From Verpa conica (lineage: Eukaryota > Ascomycota > Pezizomycetes > Pezizales > Morchellaceae), in NCBI GenBank assembly GCA_033030425.1, contig JAUFSD010000003.1, positions 1,364,001 through 1,428,000 on the forward strand: a stretch of 64,000 nt of DNA, read 5' to 3'. The notes below the pieces were generated by a model that made no database searches, was not told the DNA's origin, and saw nothing but the letters and a program-made list of their open reading frames with translations. Positions 24,458 through 36,627 of the stretch are shown here, one piece after another; position 1 is the stretch's first letter, and every line of letters begins with the position of its first letter. The position numbers and the translations under genes are program-made.

Positions 24458-27400
24458 TCAGAACCAACCCAAGTCTTCATCCTCTGGGTCTTCTAATATC
24501 TCTTCACCCTCTTCACTTTTCTCTTCCTCCACAAAGAATCCACCACCTTCACCATCTTCTCCACCGCTATCACCTACAAAAAACCCTCCATCACCTTCGC
24601 TACCATCACTAACAAAAGTATCACTATTATCACCTTTAATCTCTTCCATGAGAAAGCCACCTCTAGAGTCCTTGCCCTCAACCCTGTTCTCTGCACTAAT
24701 CCCATTATTCTCCTGTGTATTTTCATTATCTTGGTAGATCCCTAGCCTCTCTCTAATCCTTAATCCTATCAAGAACCGTCTCCATCTCTTAAGAGCCTCA
24801 ATACTTTTTTTGAACTCATCTGCTTCATTTTGCTCGTCAAGGAATGCTTCCATAACCGCCTCCACAGCTTCCCTATATTCCTTAGCAACGACAATACCAT
24901 TGATTATCGGTGAAGCCTGACGGCCTTTGAAATCGAATCCAGTCTATGCTAGGCTATTAGCATGTGGAGATATATGTCAAATCCCATATTGGAAAAGAGA
25001 AAATCATACTACTGCCTCGGCATAATCGACACCTAGTAACCTAGCCGCTTTCATAATCCCCTTGTCTACAAAGGCAAGAAGTAAGCTCCCCATATACGTT
25101 ATCATATAAGTTAAGAGGGAGACATACATGGTAAATGAACACCCCCTTTTGGCACCATTGAAGGAATAAATACGTCCAAGTTACCGAAGTTGTTCTTCGG
25201 TACCCTCCCATGGACCACAGCCGGCGGCTCATATAGTACCGTCTGAAATATAGCATACATCGCTAGCTGTTGACCCCCCTCATCTTTATCTTCCGGTTCA
25301 CTATCTATGTAGTCACTCCTACCCTTTAATCGGCGACGAGCAGCAATATACTTGAGGGGCTGCTCCCCTGGTTTAAGTTCACGTCCCATCTTATACCATT
25401 GCTCGCTAGACTTAACAATCTTTACGTCTTGTCTCCTAAAGATTGCCTCTGTGACTTTCTTGTTTCCTGTACCAATTGTGACAGATCCAACCTTCCTCTC
25501 GGGATGTATAACTTCACCTCTTTTTAGGTGCCTTTTGAGTGCAAACCTAGTTTAGTATTAGTAAAGTTATTTAAACAAGTAAATATGTGTTTCTCCCTAC
25601 AAAGGATGATCCTTTAGGTCTTGAATATTGTTCGGTATAGGCTCAGAGACTTCCCTATCCAGTAACTCTGCAGCTTCTAGTTGGTCTCGGTCCTAGCACG
25701 ATATATAAATGGTACGAATTTTGAGACGTTGATCGGATTCCATACCAGATCCCAACCTCGTTGAAAAACTTTGAGCACATTATCCCACCACTCTAGTCCT
25801 CCTTTGGTACACGAAACTCTTAATTTTCTAGTTTTTCCATTATAGCTCTTTGAATATCGTCTTGTCACGTCTATAGCTTGCCCTTCTAATCAAATTTCAG
25901 AAGGTTAGCGACAATCCATAACTAGATTATTTGAAAGAGATTTATACTGACCCTCTTCAAAAGCAACTACATAAGACATCGCATTTTCTATATCCGACAT
26001 TGGTGGCTCAAGTTTGCTCGGCTTTCCAATAGTGTATGTCACTAGTGGGTCTACAGAGATCCACCTCTGCGTCGCCATATTCCAAGCCTCAACCCAGTAT
26101 ACTGGATATGGAGAATCTTTAATTATAATGGAGGGTGTCTTTTTTGCTGTTGTAGGTGGGTTAATCACTGATTCCCGAAACCTCGGCCTTCTTAGCCCAC
26201 TGCCTCTTCCTCTTGCTGGTGGTGTTGGCGTTGCTACTGGGCTAGGGCCACCAAACCTATGGTTTACTTGTATCCTATTATCATCATCGCTAGTGCTATT
26301 TTCTTGGGGGGTAGCTATTGGGGTTGTTGGCGCCGGTTTGGCTGGGGCCGACTTATCCTGAAAAGAGAATGACAATGGCTGAAGAGAGCATACTAGCCTA
26401 CAAGGTACCCCAGCGGTACGAAGTAATGCGCAGAATAATTGAGCACCTAGATCTCGTGATCCTGCAAGGCTTACTGAAGTAGCTAGGAAGTCATCTTTTT
26501 TCATAGGAGGGTCTCCATCTTTTGGGGGTAGGGAAAGCATAATGTTTAGTGCTTTATCATCATGCCAATGTGGCTTTGAGGTTCCTTTGCGCGTTATGCA
26601 AAATCTTTTTTGCCACATCTCCGATGCTTTATTGAGTCCTTCTAGGAAGTTGTACGAGCGTCTGAATTGCTGGTCTTTTGGGTCTGGGTTAAGTAGTGAA
26701 TGAACTTCATTTGTCATGAGAGGCCTTAAGTTCTCCTAGAAGAAGATTCTTAGTACGTTAGCACTAATTAAAGATGTGATGAAGATAAGTTACCTTTACA
26801 GTGGAGATATTACACCATCGACTTCTCTGGTATACGTGGGTGAGGAGACAGAGAAGATGCATTTTGTGTACCTCAAGACGAATGCGACGGTCAACAGCTG
26901 TTATTATACGCCTCGCTGGACCGAGCTTCTGTTTACTTTTTGTATCGAGGGTGAGCTCTAAAGTTTGAGGGTTAGAGGGTTCTTCAAAGCTTATGGCTAT
27001 TCATGTTGTTAGCAAGAGCACATATTAAATGACTGATTATGGAGACAGACGTTTTTTACTAAGATCGACATCTTCCCAGTCCTCTTCATCCTCTTCACTC
27101 TCATCTGTTAGTACGACTTCATTTTTGTGGTTATCCTGATTTTCTAGGTGCTGTTCTTGGTCGTCATCCTCAGTGTCTTCAAAATGTATTCCTTTCCCCT
27201 TGTCTCCAGCTGGTAGTCCTACTTCACTCGTTATACCTACTGCCTTCTGCCTCTTAAGTGGTCTCCTCTCCTCCGGATCAGAAAGCTCTTCTACGTCCGC
27301 TAGCATATCTCGGTAAACATCCGGTACCTCATCCGGTACCTCATCCTGAACCATCCCTTGTCTGCCTCTTCCCCGGGTACTCCGGGGCTTTGCACTTCCT

Positions 27401-27621
27401 CGTGTTCCTCCTTTCCTGAGCTCTAGGCGATCCTTTGCTGCACTTTCTCTAGTCACAACCATAGGCGTGCCTTGAGGGTTTGTGCTAGAGCAGGTGACTA
27501 GAGAGTTAGGAGTCGCTACGACATTAAGGGTCTCGCCTGAAGGGGCTTGAATTATAGATTGGGATCTCGCGCCGCCTCGCACTCCCCTCGCACCCGGAAC
27601 TTGACGTCGTTTTGGTGGCAT
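24458..27621 (-). CDS. RAD4: DNA-damage recognition protein Rad4/XPC
   Basis: Lesion sensor of global nucleotide excision repair, working with Rad23. The N-terminal exon (from 27621, MPPKRRQVPGARGVRGGARS) is basic and then acidic, as in the family. The exon 26717-25905 has the transglutaminase-like core: LAGSRDLGAQLFCALLRTAG, VPCRLVCSLQPL, YWVEAWNMATQRWISVDPL and AMSYVVAFEEG. The beta-hairpin domains follow: FALKRHLKRGEVIHPERKVG (BHD1), TEAIFRRQDVKIVKSSEQWY with KPGEQPLKYIAARRR (BHD1/2), and VPKNNFGNLDVFIPSMVPKG (BHD3). The last exon (24865-24458) is a charged helix and then an acidic tail ending EDPEDEDLGWF. Several short introns separate these blocks; I did not fix every junction. It is divergent from the karyogamy gene with 358 bp between starts. 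Confidence 0.93.
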
Positions 27622-27979
27622 TATTTAACCAGCTGCTGCCGCTGTTCGAGACGCGCTTATGGAAGACGCGGCGTTATGACACATGCAGACCCTTATAGAT
27701 GACGATATTGTAACCCTAACCCTATAACCCCTTTCACAGAACCTTTTATATATATGTATGTGGTTCAAGGATACATGTAATTATAGTAAGAGGTTTCTAT
27801 TATCAATTTTTTCTCTTGTATGTACCTTTATCTAGGTAATTATGTAACGAGTGATAGTGAGTGATGCACAGGGACTCTACAAAAGCTTAAGCTGTCGCTG
27901 ACTCCCAGAATTTACTAGATGAGCTACCTTTTTTGCGGAAGGAAGTGCACCTCTCTAGTCAGTACCAATAACCCTTGAA
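27622..27979. promoter_or_regulatory. shared divergent promoter RAD4 / karyogamy gene, with telobox-like motif
   Basis: 358 bp between the two start codons. AACCCTAACCCTA lies at 27712-27724, almost two perfect telomere-type hexamers. Teloboxes in fungal promoters are bound by Myb-type telomere-repeat factors (Tbf1/Teb1 type). A TATATATATG stretch follows near 27748. Function is inferred from position only. Confidence 0.5.
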
Positions 27980-30114
27980 ATGAAGGTCTCATTTAACTCG
28001 GTTGGGATTCTACAGCTGATTTTCATTACAGCTACTTTATCTACGTCACTTGCTTTCTCTTTTCCGTTTCCTCTCACTCAAAAGGAGCCCCCCGTTACTC
28101 CAGAAACCCAGAATATAAATATTTTAGACGATGGTCTATCAAAATCTCGCTCTGGGATGTTTGCACCTCTATATAATCATGGTCCAGCCTATGCAGTAGC
28201 TCTTGGGATTTTCCGTGACCTCGAATCGAAACCATCCTGTCATAGAGCGGCTGCAGCATCCCTAGTTTTTAATTGCAGTACCGTTGAAGAAAAGAACGGT
28301 CAGAATGATATGCTCAAGATCACATATGCAGCTCAGCTGGCCGTATGTGAGTTCGAGGCTACAGGCATAAAATTCCCTTGGGAGTGCCAAGGTCTGAACG
28401 ACGGTACACCACGGGAGATAACTGTCATGAATTGCGTGAAGAAGTTGGAAGAGCGTCCACAATGGTGGACAACACTTAGCAATAACATTCAAAATGCTGT
28501 TATAATGTGTTCTGCAGTCAAACATGAAGTTGACAAAGGTATGATCTCGTTCCTCCGCTGATTATCCACCGTCTGATAGATGTTATGTAGCCGAGATTCT
28601 AACTCTCCATACGAATATCACAAAAACCCAAAAATCTCTATTGTCAGCTTTAGTCATATCTTTGAACTCCTTTTGGGAGTCTATAACAGCCCAGAAAGAG
28701 TTCGTAGACACTTGGAAAAGAGCCTTGAATGACGTGTTTGGGGATTTGGCTGAGACCAGGGGGAAAGTGATGAATGCAATGAAGGCTGCTGAAACTAATG
28801 CTATCGGTATTATTAATCATTTCGCCGAAGAGATGGAGACTAGAAGAAAGGAAAGCCAACAGACGGCTAGTGATTTTGACCAGGTACAAGTGATCAAATA
28901 TAGTCTTTAAATAAAAGAAACTAGCTGAATAATTTAGTTTATTCTCCGAGCAAGGAGTGAATTCGAGAAATTGGAGGAACGTTCCAAGACGATATTAGGA
29001 GTGACCGAAGGAGTAGTAGGAGACTTCTCTATAGGCGCTAGCGCACAACTAGAAGCTATTGAACAGAATTCATACTTTGTTCAACAAGTAAGCATATTCC
29101 CCCCCCCAAAGAAAAAAAAAAAAAAGAAAAAAGAGATTATGTGATACCAAGTTGTCTCACCGTATTTAAATAGATTAATTCTATGGTGTCTTTTGATATG
29201 ATTCCTTCGATTGATAGACTACTTCGTACAATTAGTATCCTATCCTTCATGATTGTAACTTTGTCCTTTCCTGTTTCATTATGGAAATGATGCTTACCTA
29301 GTTTCCGGGGGAAGGATGATTCATCGGTGAAGCTTGGAAAATTTACGGATAATCTTGAGTCTTATCCTCTAGTAAATTTAAGCCTTGAAGACAAGTAAGC
29401 CGCTGCTATGTATCTTACTAACTTTAACCTATTCATAGATTTTCGCCTCAATATCGGATTCCTATATGGAGCTTGTCGAAAGTCATATAGACCTCACAAC
29501 CTCCCTCAATAGACAGAAAGAAGTACAGGAGCAACTTCTTTTTTTACTGGAACAGGCTCATAATAGCACAAATGCAAAATTCGAGGGCCTTTCTACGATG
29601 ATGGACACCCTTAGTCGGAGTTTAGACGCCACGAGTACAAAACTCCGGGCGTTAAACATGAATGGATTGGGACAGGCAGGAATGCCTGTTGGTTCTGCGA
29701 TATTTATATCTGGGGTGCTATTTGGAAGAGGATGGGAAAAAATTATGTTGGTCCCTCTCGGCCTCTTAGGTTAGTCGAAGTAGATTAATGCTGGTTAATT
29801 TTTGGTGCTTGCTAATATTTTGAACCGGAGGTCAATCAACAGTTATAATAATGCTCATTTCTGTGGGATATATCCAACTTAAGAGTTTTATGGGAATATT
29901 CGTACCTAAAAGTCTAACGCAGTTATCCGTTGAAGTTGAGCCTTTTATGAGCGAGAGTCTCAACAGCACAGGTCGCATGATCTTTTTACCTGTATCTTTG
30001 ACTTTGCCTGGATGTTTGATTGTGGTTACAATGATGATATCTATTATGTTTTTGATTCTTGGTTTCCGTTACTACCTTAAGACCTCCATGACAGCCGCAA
30101 AAGATCTTAGTTAG
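27980..30114 (+). CDS. KAR5/Tht1-like nuclear fusion (karyogamy) protein
   Basis: Nuclear-envelope/ER membrane protein of the Kar5/Tht1/Brambleberry family, needed for nuclear membrane fusion after mating. Exon 1 opens with a signal peptide (MKVSFNSVGILQLIFITATL) and carries the Cys-rich luminal domain: KPSCHRAAAASLVFNCSTVE, YAAQLAVCEFEATGIKFPWE, MNCVKKLEERPQWWTTLSNN. Exon 2 (28596..28882) begins AEILTLHTNITKTQKSLLSA and runs into a long coiled coil (exon 3 from 28938). The final exons (29466 onward) have hydrophobic segments AIFISGVLFGRG, MLVPLGLLG-VIIMLISVGYI and a last TM near residue FLPVSLTLPGCLIVVTMMIS. Junction 29170-29345 is unclear: an in-frame TGA at 29288-29290 has to be spliced out, and no ideal donor/acceptor pair is visible (see findings). 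Confidence 0.85.
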
Positions 30115-30800
30115 CCACAGGGTTTAAAATATCTGATGTCATAAGAACTATATAAGACTACAAATCCTAACAGATTTTAAGGGTTCAAACGCCTGAAACG
30201 CATCCTGAGCTCTCAGTAGTCTTAAGAGGCTATTGGCAAGGTAGACCATATATACTAGTCTTAGGTGGCATGACACTTATGAAAGAGACAGCCTGCATAT
30301 TTACTGTTCACTTAAAGCGATTTGATTCGTGTTTTGGTTGTTTCTGTTTCATTTTTGTATATTTTGTTTCACTATCGAAAGCAGTTGCATTCTGAAGTCA
30401 TTGACCCCACCATATTCAGGCCCCTAATGAGATACCTACTTGCTTCAGAAGAACACAAGGCCTTGAGAAAGAAATATATAAGCCTAAAATTGAGCAGGAG
30501 ACTCTCGGTATCTACCTCTATCTAGCAGCTGCTTGAACCAGGTGGAGACTAGATTGGCTACTCCTACAGGAGTATATTTTTCAGTAGAGGGCTACTAAGT
30601 GCTCGACAGAAGGGCCCGGCTGGCGAGCACACAAGCGCCGGTATATTACAAGGGAGACGGAGGGTTGAGAGAGCTCTATACTAGAATATATAGATATCTA
30701 TTTACTACGGGTTTTTATTCTTGAGGTGAGCTCGTAGTAAATAAATTGGCTAGCTCCCCACAAGAATAAAATTAAGGAAAATATATTACTTTGACTATCT
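30115..30800. other. convergent 3' intergenic region
   Basis: About 690 bp between the 3' ends of the karyogamy gene (plus) and the E1-alpha gene (minus). A 67-codon frame at 30322-30525 has no ATG and no recognisable features, so I do not call it. Around 30700-30760 there is a short inverted repeat (TAGTAAATA near 30688-30700 on one side, TAGTAAATAAATTGG near 30737 on the other). Confidence 0.45.
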
Positions 30801-32762
30801 TTACAGCCCATCCTTTCCACCATCATAACTTTCTACATCATACTCATCAGGGTACTCCTCAATTATCCTCTTGAGCTCCACCATCTGCTCCTTCAGGTCC
30901 TCACTCGGCTCCTCAAAGATATCAAGAAACAGGTTTTTGATAGCAGGTTTCTTTTCCTTCTCTGCACGTGCGAAGGCTTGTAATACTTCCTTGCGTACAT
31001 TTGTTCGCAATTCCGCCTCTTCATCAGTGGACCACCAAGACCTAAGTTCAAGCCATTTTCGCATTCTTGTGATTGGATTATCTCGTCGTTTCCAGTCTGT
31101 ATTGATGAATGAGTCAGTAGCAATAGGCTTCAATTTTATAAAGAGATATAGGGTATACCTTCAACTTCAACTTTTGCTCTATATACAAATGAGTCGTCGC
31201 TTGTCGAGTGGTGCGAAACACGGTATGACATGGCCTCAATCAGGACTGGTTTTTGGTGTTCCAGGGCAATATTCCTTGCCTCTTTCGTGACCTCCATTAC
31301 CGCCATGATCTATCCCAACTGGATGTCAGCACAGTCTATAGTTTACTCTAATCGACCGAAACTTACGTCATTACCATCAACCCTAATAGTATCAATTCCA
31401 TAGCCTACACCTCTACTTGCAATCCCGTCTCCTTTGTACTGCTCCAAAGTAGGCGTGCTGATAGCGTATCCATTATTTCTACAGATAAAAATTACAGGAC
31501 AAGACCTTGTCGCGGCAATATTAAGTGCCGCGTGAAAATCACCTTCCGATGCTGCACCCTCACCAAAGTAACAGACAGCTATGCGTTTTTCATCTGAGAG
31601 TTTAAGAGCATATCTATTCGTTAAAGGGAAAAATTAGGCATGATTATTGTAGCACGAAGAGGCTAAAGGATATTCTTACGCTGCGCCTACTGAGTGTGGG
31701 ATCTGGGTTGCCAGTGGGGAAGATATTGAGTGCTTAAGAATTCGTTAGAAGATCAAATTCCATGTTGAAAGGAATATGATTCTTACCAGGTTTAATCTCT
31801 CGCTCATATAATGAACGGGCATGTTTCTTCCTTTCCCATAGTCATACTTATTTGCAAATAGTTGGTTCATAAACTGATATCCATGAGAATTTGTATTAGA
31901 TCAAGATAATAAAAATCAGATAGAATACCGCCTTGCTGTAGATGCTTATCTTACCTCATCTAGAGTAAAACCCCTGTACATCATTACACCCTGTTCTCTG
32001 TACTGGGAGAATATGATATCGTTATCTGCCAATGCAGCAGCTGACCCAACTGCTATGCCTTCCTCACCTGCAGAGACCTATATAATTATTGATTAATAAT
32101 AAGATTAAAAGTGGGTTCAGCCAAGTCCCAAAGGAATTTTCATACCATATAAAAGCTTATCCTTCCCTGTCGCTGGGATTCATACCTACAAACAAAGAGC
32201 ATGACCAGGTAAGACGCTACTATTTGCATTATTTTTATACCGGGGACCCACATGAGCAAATCCATAACACTAGCTATATATGAAATTTAATATTAGTAAC
32301 CTAATTTACCATGTCTCCCTATATTTATTGAGGAATACCTACTAACGACCATATCCCTATACATCTTTAGAGCCTTCTCCTTACTTACTTCTGGCTCTCG
32401 ACTAGTATCTACCACGATGCCATTCGTATCAATCAACCTATAGGTAGGTATTGCTGGTGTATCTTCTGATTTCTGGAACTTAAGCCTGTTGGCGAACTTG
32501 GAATTGAGGGCGCCTGGGAAATGAACACTATTTTGTGATAGTTCCTTAGTACTTAGTAGGTAGTTCTAAGATATTTGAACAGGTGGTTTTAGGGTGAAGA
32601 CCTGTCAGAATGAGGAGGTTGGCGCACACCTGCACTCTGTAGAGCACGTGTCGAGGATATAAAACTGCGTCTAAGGACTGGTCTCCTACAGTGTGCTAGG
32701 GGGCGAAATGAAGGTGAGTAGGAATTACGAAGGCATTTCTTCAAGGGGGTTATAGAGATCAT
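30801..32762 (-). CDS. branched-chain 2-oxoacid dehydrogenase E1 component, alpha subunit (mitochondrial)
   Basis: TPP-dependent E1-alpha of the BCKDH complex, which decarboxylates oxoacids from Val, Leu and Ile. The ATG at 32762 opens [20 protein letters not shown] and further Arg/Ser-rich sequence ([15 protein letters not shown]), a typical presequence. A phase-1 intron then joins to [20 protein letters not shown] and [15 protein letters not shown], as in the family. Internal exons give the TPP-binding core: [56 protein letters not shown], and the phosphorylation-loop type [12 protein letters not shown]. The last exon (from about 31133) contains [20 protein letters not shown] and ends near SYDGGKDGL. 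At least six short introns interrupt the gene. The choice of BCKDH over pyruvate dehydrogenase E1-alpha rests on [12 protein letters not shown] and the N-terminal block. Confidence 0.93.
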
Positions 32763-33125
32763 TGGAGGTAAGTTTAGGTATCCTCAGTCCTAGATGCTGT
32801 ATAGGGTGTTGTTAGAGTGCAGGGAGTAGGGGAGTTGAGGGTCAAGCAACAAAATCTGGGGTTCGGTTATTGCCGGCTCGTGCTGGCAAGCCCCGTGACA
32901 CAGTGCCGAGCCTAAGCCACGAGTCAATCACAGTCCAAGTAAAGACGATCAGCTAGTGCCTCACCCTCATTCAACTACTCAGTCATTACCATCAATAACT
33001 GTCTTGATTTAAATTCCCATTTGCCTATATAGTGCTGCGGGATATTTCCATTATTATAATTACATGTCTAAGCAGCAGATGGCTGTGACGACTTTGAGTC
33101 AAGAAATCTTAGAAAACCTAAACCT
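32763..33125. promoter_or_regulatory. upstream region of the E1-alpha gene
   Basis: 363 bp between the E1-alpha start (minus) and the 3' end of the WW/FF gene (minus, same direction). It should hold the terminator of the latter and the promoter of the former. No distinct motif was recognised. Confidence 0.4.
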
Positions 33126-35229
33126 TTAAGGTGGTCCACTCTTACCCTCATCTCCAGGCTTTGATGTTTCTACTTCTTCCAGACCCTCCCCTTCTTTTTT
33201 AATATGTCCTAAAAGCCCCTTCTTACTCACAATCTTCGCTCTTTCAATTAGGGCCTCCTCCTCCCTCAACATATCCTTTGCCCTTTGCCCTTCCCCTCTT
33301 AGTCTCCATTGTTCTTTTCTAACAGTCACCTCCCTATCCCTCAGGGCCCGTTCCTTTCTCTCAATTTCTTCCTTCTCCTTCTTCCCCTTTTCATTCATTG
33401 GTACCTCTGGAAGAGTCGCTAGATGATCTTTTATTATTGCATCGCGTACCTTTTCTGGAGCCGTGACATAGCGCACATCAGTCAAGATAGACTCTGGAAG
33501 ATCGTTGAGTGAGGTTGAGAGGCATAATCCGGAAGTAGACTTGAGGAGCTTCTTGAGGTCATTTTCACGAATTGATTCGGAAATCTTAATGTCTGGATTT
33601 TTTTTAGGTTGACTAGTCTATGGTGCGCCAAAAGATTAAAGGTTAAGGCAACTTACGGGAGATATAGTCTCTATACATCTTTTCCTTCTCTTTATCGATA
33701 AGTTTTGTGTCTTTCATCTCTGACATTTTCTTAAACCTTCTCTTAAATTCCGGCCAATACAGCTTCGTGCTTGCATTTTCTTTCAAGAACGCCCAAAAAG
33801 GTACTCTTGGGTCCAGTTTCTTCTGCTTTGCTTTCTCGGCCTTGAGCTCCGCTATGCGGTCTTTGCACCACTCGGTAAAAATTTCTTTTCGGTGTTTTGT
33901 AGTTGTTATGAGAACATAACGAGTGTCTTCAACGATTCGTAGCATTTCAGCATCCCATGTGCTGTAAGGGTTAATTTTATAGTCACTCAGCATTTCCTAC
34001 GAAGAAAATCAGCAATGCAACGTTTTGATTCCAAGGGGACGGTTACATACCCTAAACAAGTTAATATTATCTTCTTCTGTCATTTCTCCTCCTTGCTCGA
34101 AGTCCTCTTCCTCTAGTCCATATTCTTCAGCCATAGCTTCCAATTGCCACGCGATATCGTCTTCTGTAAATTCCACTGGCCCAGAAGGCCCTGCCTTTTT
34201 GATCTTCAGCCTTTTATTTTCGTGACCTACCTCCCATCCTCCCTCCCTCCTCCCTCCCTCCCCCTCCCCCTCCTCCTCCTCCTCCTCCTCCTCCTCCTCC
34301 TCCCCCTCCTCCCCCTCCCCATCATCATCACTCCTGTCCCCACCCTCCGCTTCATCTTCTTCACCTCGACCCTTTAGATTATCTACACCCTCCTTGCTTT
34401 TAAGTTCTGAAGCAGCTGGCGCAGGTCTTTTTGTTCCACGAGGCTCTAGCTCCTCTTTATCTTCTTTGATATCTTTCTCTACCCCAGCGACGACCCTCGC
34501 TTTCTTAATCCTCGGTTCTTTTACCATTTCCTCACCAGGCAGCATATTATCTATAGCAGTCTGCACACATTCTGGGGCCTTCCATAGCGATACGTTAGTC
34601 TCCGGGTTATGAACAAATACCCTGCCTAATTTTGTAGTCACAAGAATCCAGGGCGTTGCATCGGGGACGGCTCGTCTAAAATTAAGGTTAGTATCTACTA
34701 TAATTTTTTTTTAAATTTAATTCAAATAAGGGTATAATATTACTTTGACTTTGGGCGATCTAGTTTCTCTTCCCGCTTCTGATGGCGCGGGTTCTGGTTG
34801 TTAAGCCTTCCACTTCTTCCCATTCCCCCACGGCCATGATTCTGGCCATAGCCAAATTGCTGTTGGGGTAAAAATTGCTGGCTTGAAAACTGTTGGGACG
34901 AGAAGCCTCCTCCGTATTGTCCGAGGGGGGCAACTGTAGGGTAAACTGGACCAGCTATGAAAGGGGCTGGAGCTGGTGTTGGCGCGACAGGACGAGTGTA
35001 AGTCGAGGTCTTCGTGGCGGCATTATAGTAGTAAGAATGGCCTGTCAACACCATTAGATATCTAGGTCTGCTTTGAGCAACAATAGCTAAAGCCACAGTA
35101 TTGCTAAGAATACGCACCTGTAGGAGCTTTGTGTTCAGTCCATCCAGGTGCCAACACCGGAGGCCTAGGAGGAAGCCGATTAAAAGGCCTAGGGTTTGGA
35201 GGACGGTTAGGTAGATTGAAAGAGGCCAT
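33126..35229 (-). CDS. WW- and FF-domain pre-mRNA processing protein (Dre4/Urn1-like)
   Basis: Member of the WW/FF splicing and transcription-elongation factors (S. pombe Dre4, yeast Urn1, animal TCERG1). The start MASFNLPNRPPNPRPFNRLP is Pro-rich. WW domain 1 spans an intron: LAPGWTEHKAPTG then HSYYYNAATKTSTYTRPVAP. A Gln/Gly-rich linker follows (FSSQQFSSQQFLPQQQFGYG). WW domain 2 is partial-looking: TPWILVTTKLGRVFVHNPET and NVSLWKAPE. A long acidic tract encoded by GAG repeats precedes one clear FF domain (LSDYKINPYSTWDAEMLRIV, then DTRYVLITTTKHRKEIFTEW). The C-terminus (33126-33485) is a charged helix with conserved KEQWRLRGEGQRAKDMLREE. WW domains bind Pro-rich partners; FF domains bind phosphorylated Pol II CTD. 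It is divergent from PRE9 with 266 bp between starts. Confidence 0.85.
34240..34320 (-). repeat. in-frame GAG (CTC on plus strand) microsatellite
   Basis: A run of CTC/CCC triplets on the plus strand encodes an uninterrupted stretch of about 14 Glu, then Glu/Gly, on the minus strand inside the WW/FF gene. It is likely length-variable between strains. The long Leu/Pro frame read on the plus strand over the same bases is a shadow. Confidence 0.85.
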
Positions 35230-35495
35230 TAATTATTGTACGTGAGGCGTATGGATGAGATGTAGGAGCAGAAGAGTTGATAGGTGCTGGGGTTGAGGGT
35301 CTTATGCTATTTATCTGTCAGGGTGTTTTCGAGACCGGATTAAACTGAGACATCCACACGTCTTGGCACAGTGCACACCTCGCTAGAAACCCTCCAACAT
35401 TCCCCCACGCGTCCCACCAAGCAACCTTCATCTGCCCCTCCATCACCACCAGCCCCCTATCTCAGCAAGACGAGAATCTACAAAAACCTCTCGAG

Positions 35496-36627
35496 ATGTC
35501 TAGACGTTACGATTCCCGAGTACGCTCCCCTGCCCGCTCCTTAGACGATTTGTGGATGATAAGTGACAACTGATTAACATTCCCTGGTAGACAACAATCT
35601 TCTCCCCCGAAGGTCGGCTTTATCAAGTTGAATATGCTCTGGAAGCCATTTCCCATGCAGGGACTGCTCTAGGAATATTAGCGAAAGATGGAATCGTCCT
35701 TGCTGCGGAAAGGAAAGTGACGAGTAAGCTGCTGGAGCAAGACACCAGCGCCGAGAAGCTGTATATCTTGAATGAGTTAGTAGCACCTTAGTCAATAGAT
35801 TTCATCATCAGGAATATCGAACTCTAAGAGAAATCTTAAGACAATCGAGATGGAGAATCGGTAAGAAGTTGAGGAACTCTAACTGACGATGACCAATTTA
35901 TTCTGTTGCAGTAATATGATCTGTGCTGTCGCTGGAATGACTGCAGACGCCAACATTCTCATCAACTATGCTCGACAGGCTGCCCAAAACTATCTCTTAA
36001 CCTATAATGAAGACATACCATGCGAGCAGCTTGTCCGGAGGTTATGCGACCTTAAGCAGGGCTATACACAACATGGAGGTAATAACTCCAGCAAACTAAC
36101 CCCGCACCCCCGCCTTACCCCACATCCATCACCCCCCCCCTTAACAACAATATAAATTAATCGATTATGTTTCTCGAATTAGGTCTACGCCCCTTTGGTG
36201 TTTCATTCATCTACGCAGGTTACGACTCCCAACGGGAATTTCAGCTGTACCAATCCAATCCTTCCGGCAACTACGGCGGCTGGAAAGCCACCTCGGTCGG
36301 TGCGAATAACGCCTCAGCTCAAAGCTTACTGAAGCAGGACTATAAGGAGGACTGTGACTTAAAGGAAGCCTGTGGAATTGCCGTCAAGGTACTTAGTAAG
36401 ACTATGGATAGTACTACTCTGAGTAGTGAAAAAAGTAAGGCCCCATTCCCGTGGAACCTGAAATCTTGTCCCGTGGTCCTGGTGCTTATATCTTGTGTCT
36501 TACAGTTGAATTTGCGACTGTTGGTAAGACAGCCGAGGGTAAGATTTATCATCATCTATGGACTGCAGACGAAATCCACTCTCTTCTGAAAGAGCAAGGC
36601 TTGGCGAAGCAGGAGGCCGAGGAATAG
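35496..36627 (+). CDS. PRE9: 20S proteasome subunit alpha-3 (PSMA4 type)
   Basis: Alpha-ring subunit of the 20S core; it has no protease activity and helps gate the axial channel. The start is MSRRYDSR, and a first intron at 35520 joins it to [20 protein letters not shown] (the proteasome alpha signature). Then come [40 protein letters not shown] formed across an intron, and [55 protein letters not shown] and [20 protein letters not shown] complete the fold. The last residues are acidic and helical ([11 protein letters not shown]), typical of Pre9. Five exons are visible. I looked for a Rpn4/PACE site in the 266-bp shared promoter and did not find a perfect one. Confidence 0.95.

Noticed and set aside
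30322..30525. 67-codon frame after the karyogamy gene
   Set aside because: No ATG, no recognisable feature, and it lies beyond the natural stop of the upstream gene.
34144..34377. Plus-strand Leu/Pro-rich frame with a hydrophobic run
   Set aside because: Shadow of the poly-Glu codons of the WW/FF gene; the apparent membrane segment is just CTC repeats.
35230..35495. Proteasome-associated control element (Rpn4 site) in the PRE9 promoter
   Set aside because: Only a weak partial match (CCCACCAAGC) is visible; no perfect GGTGGCAAA on either strand.
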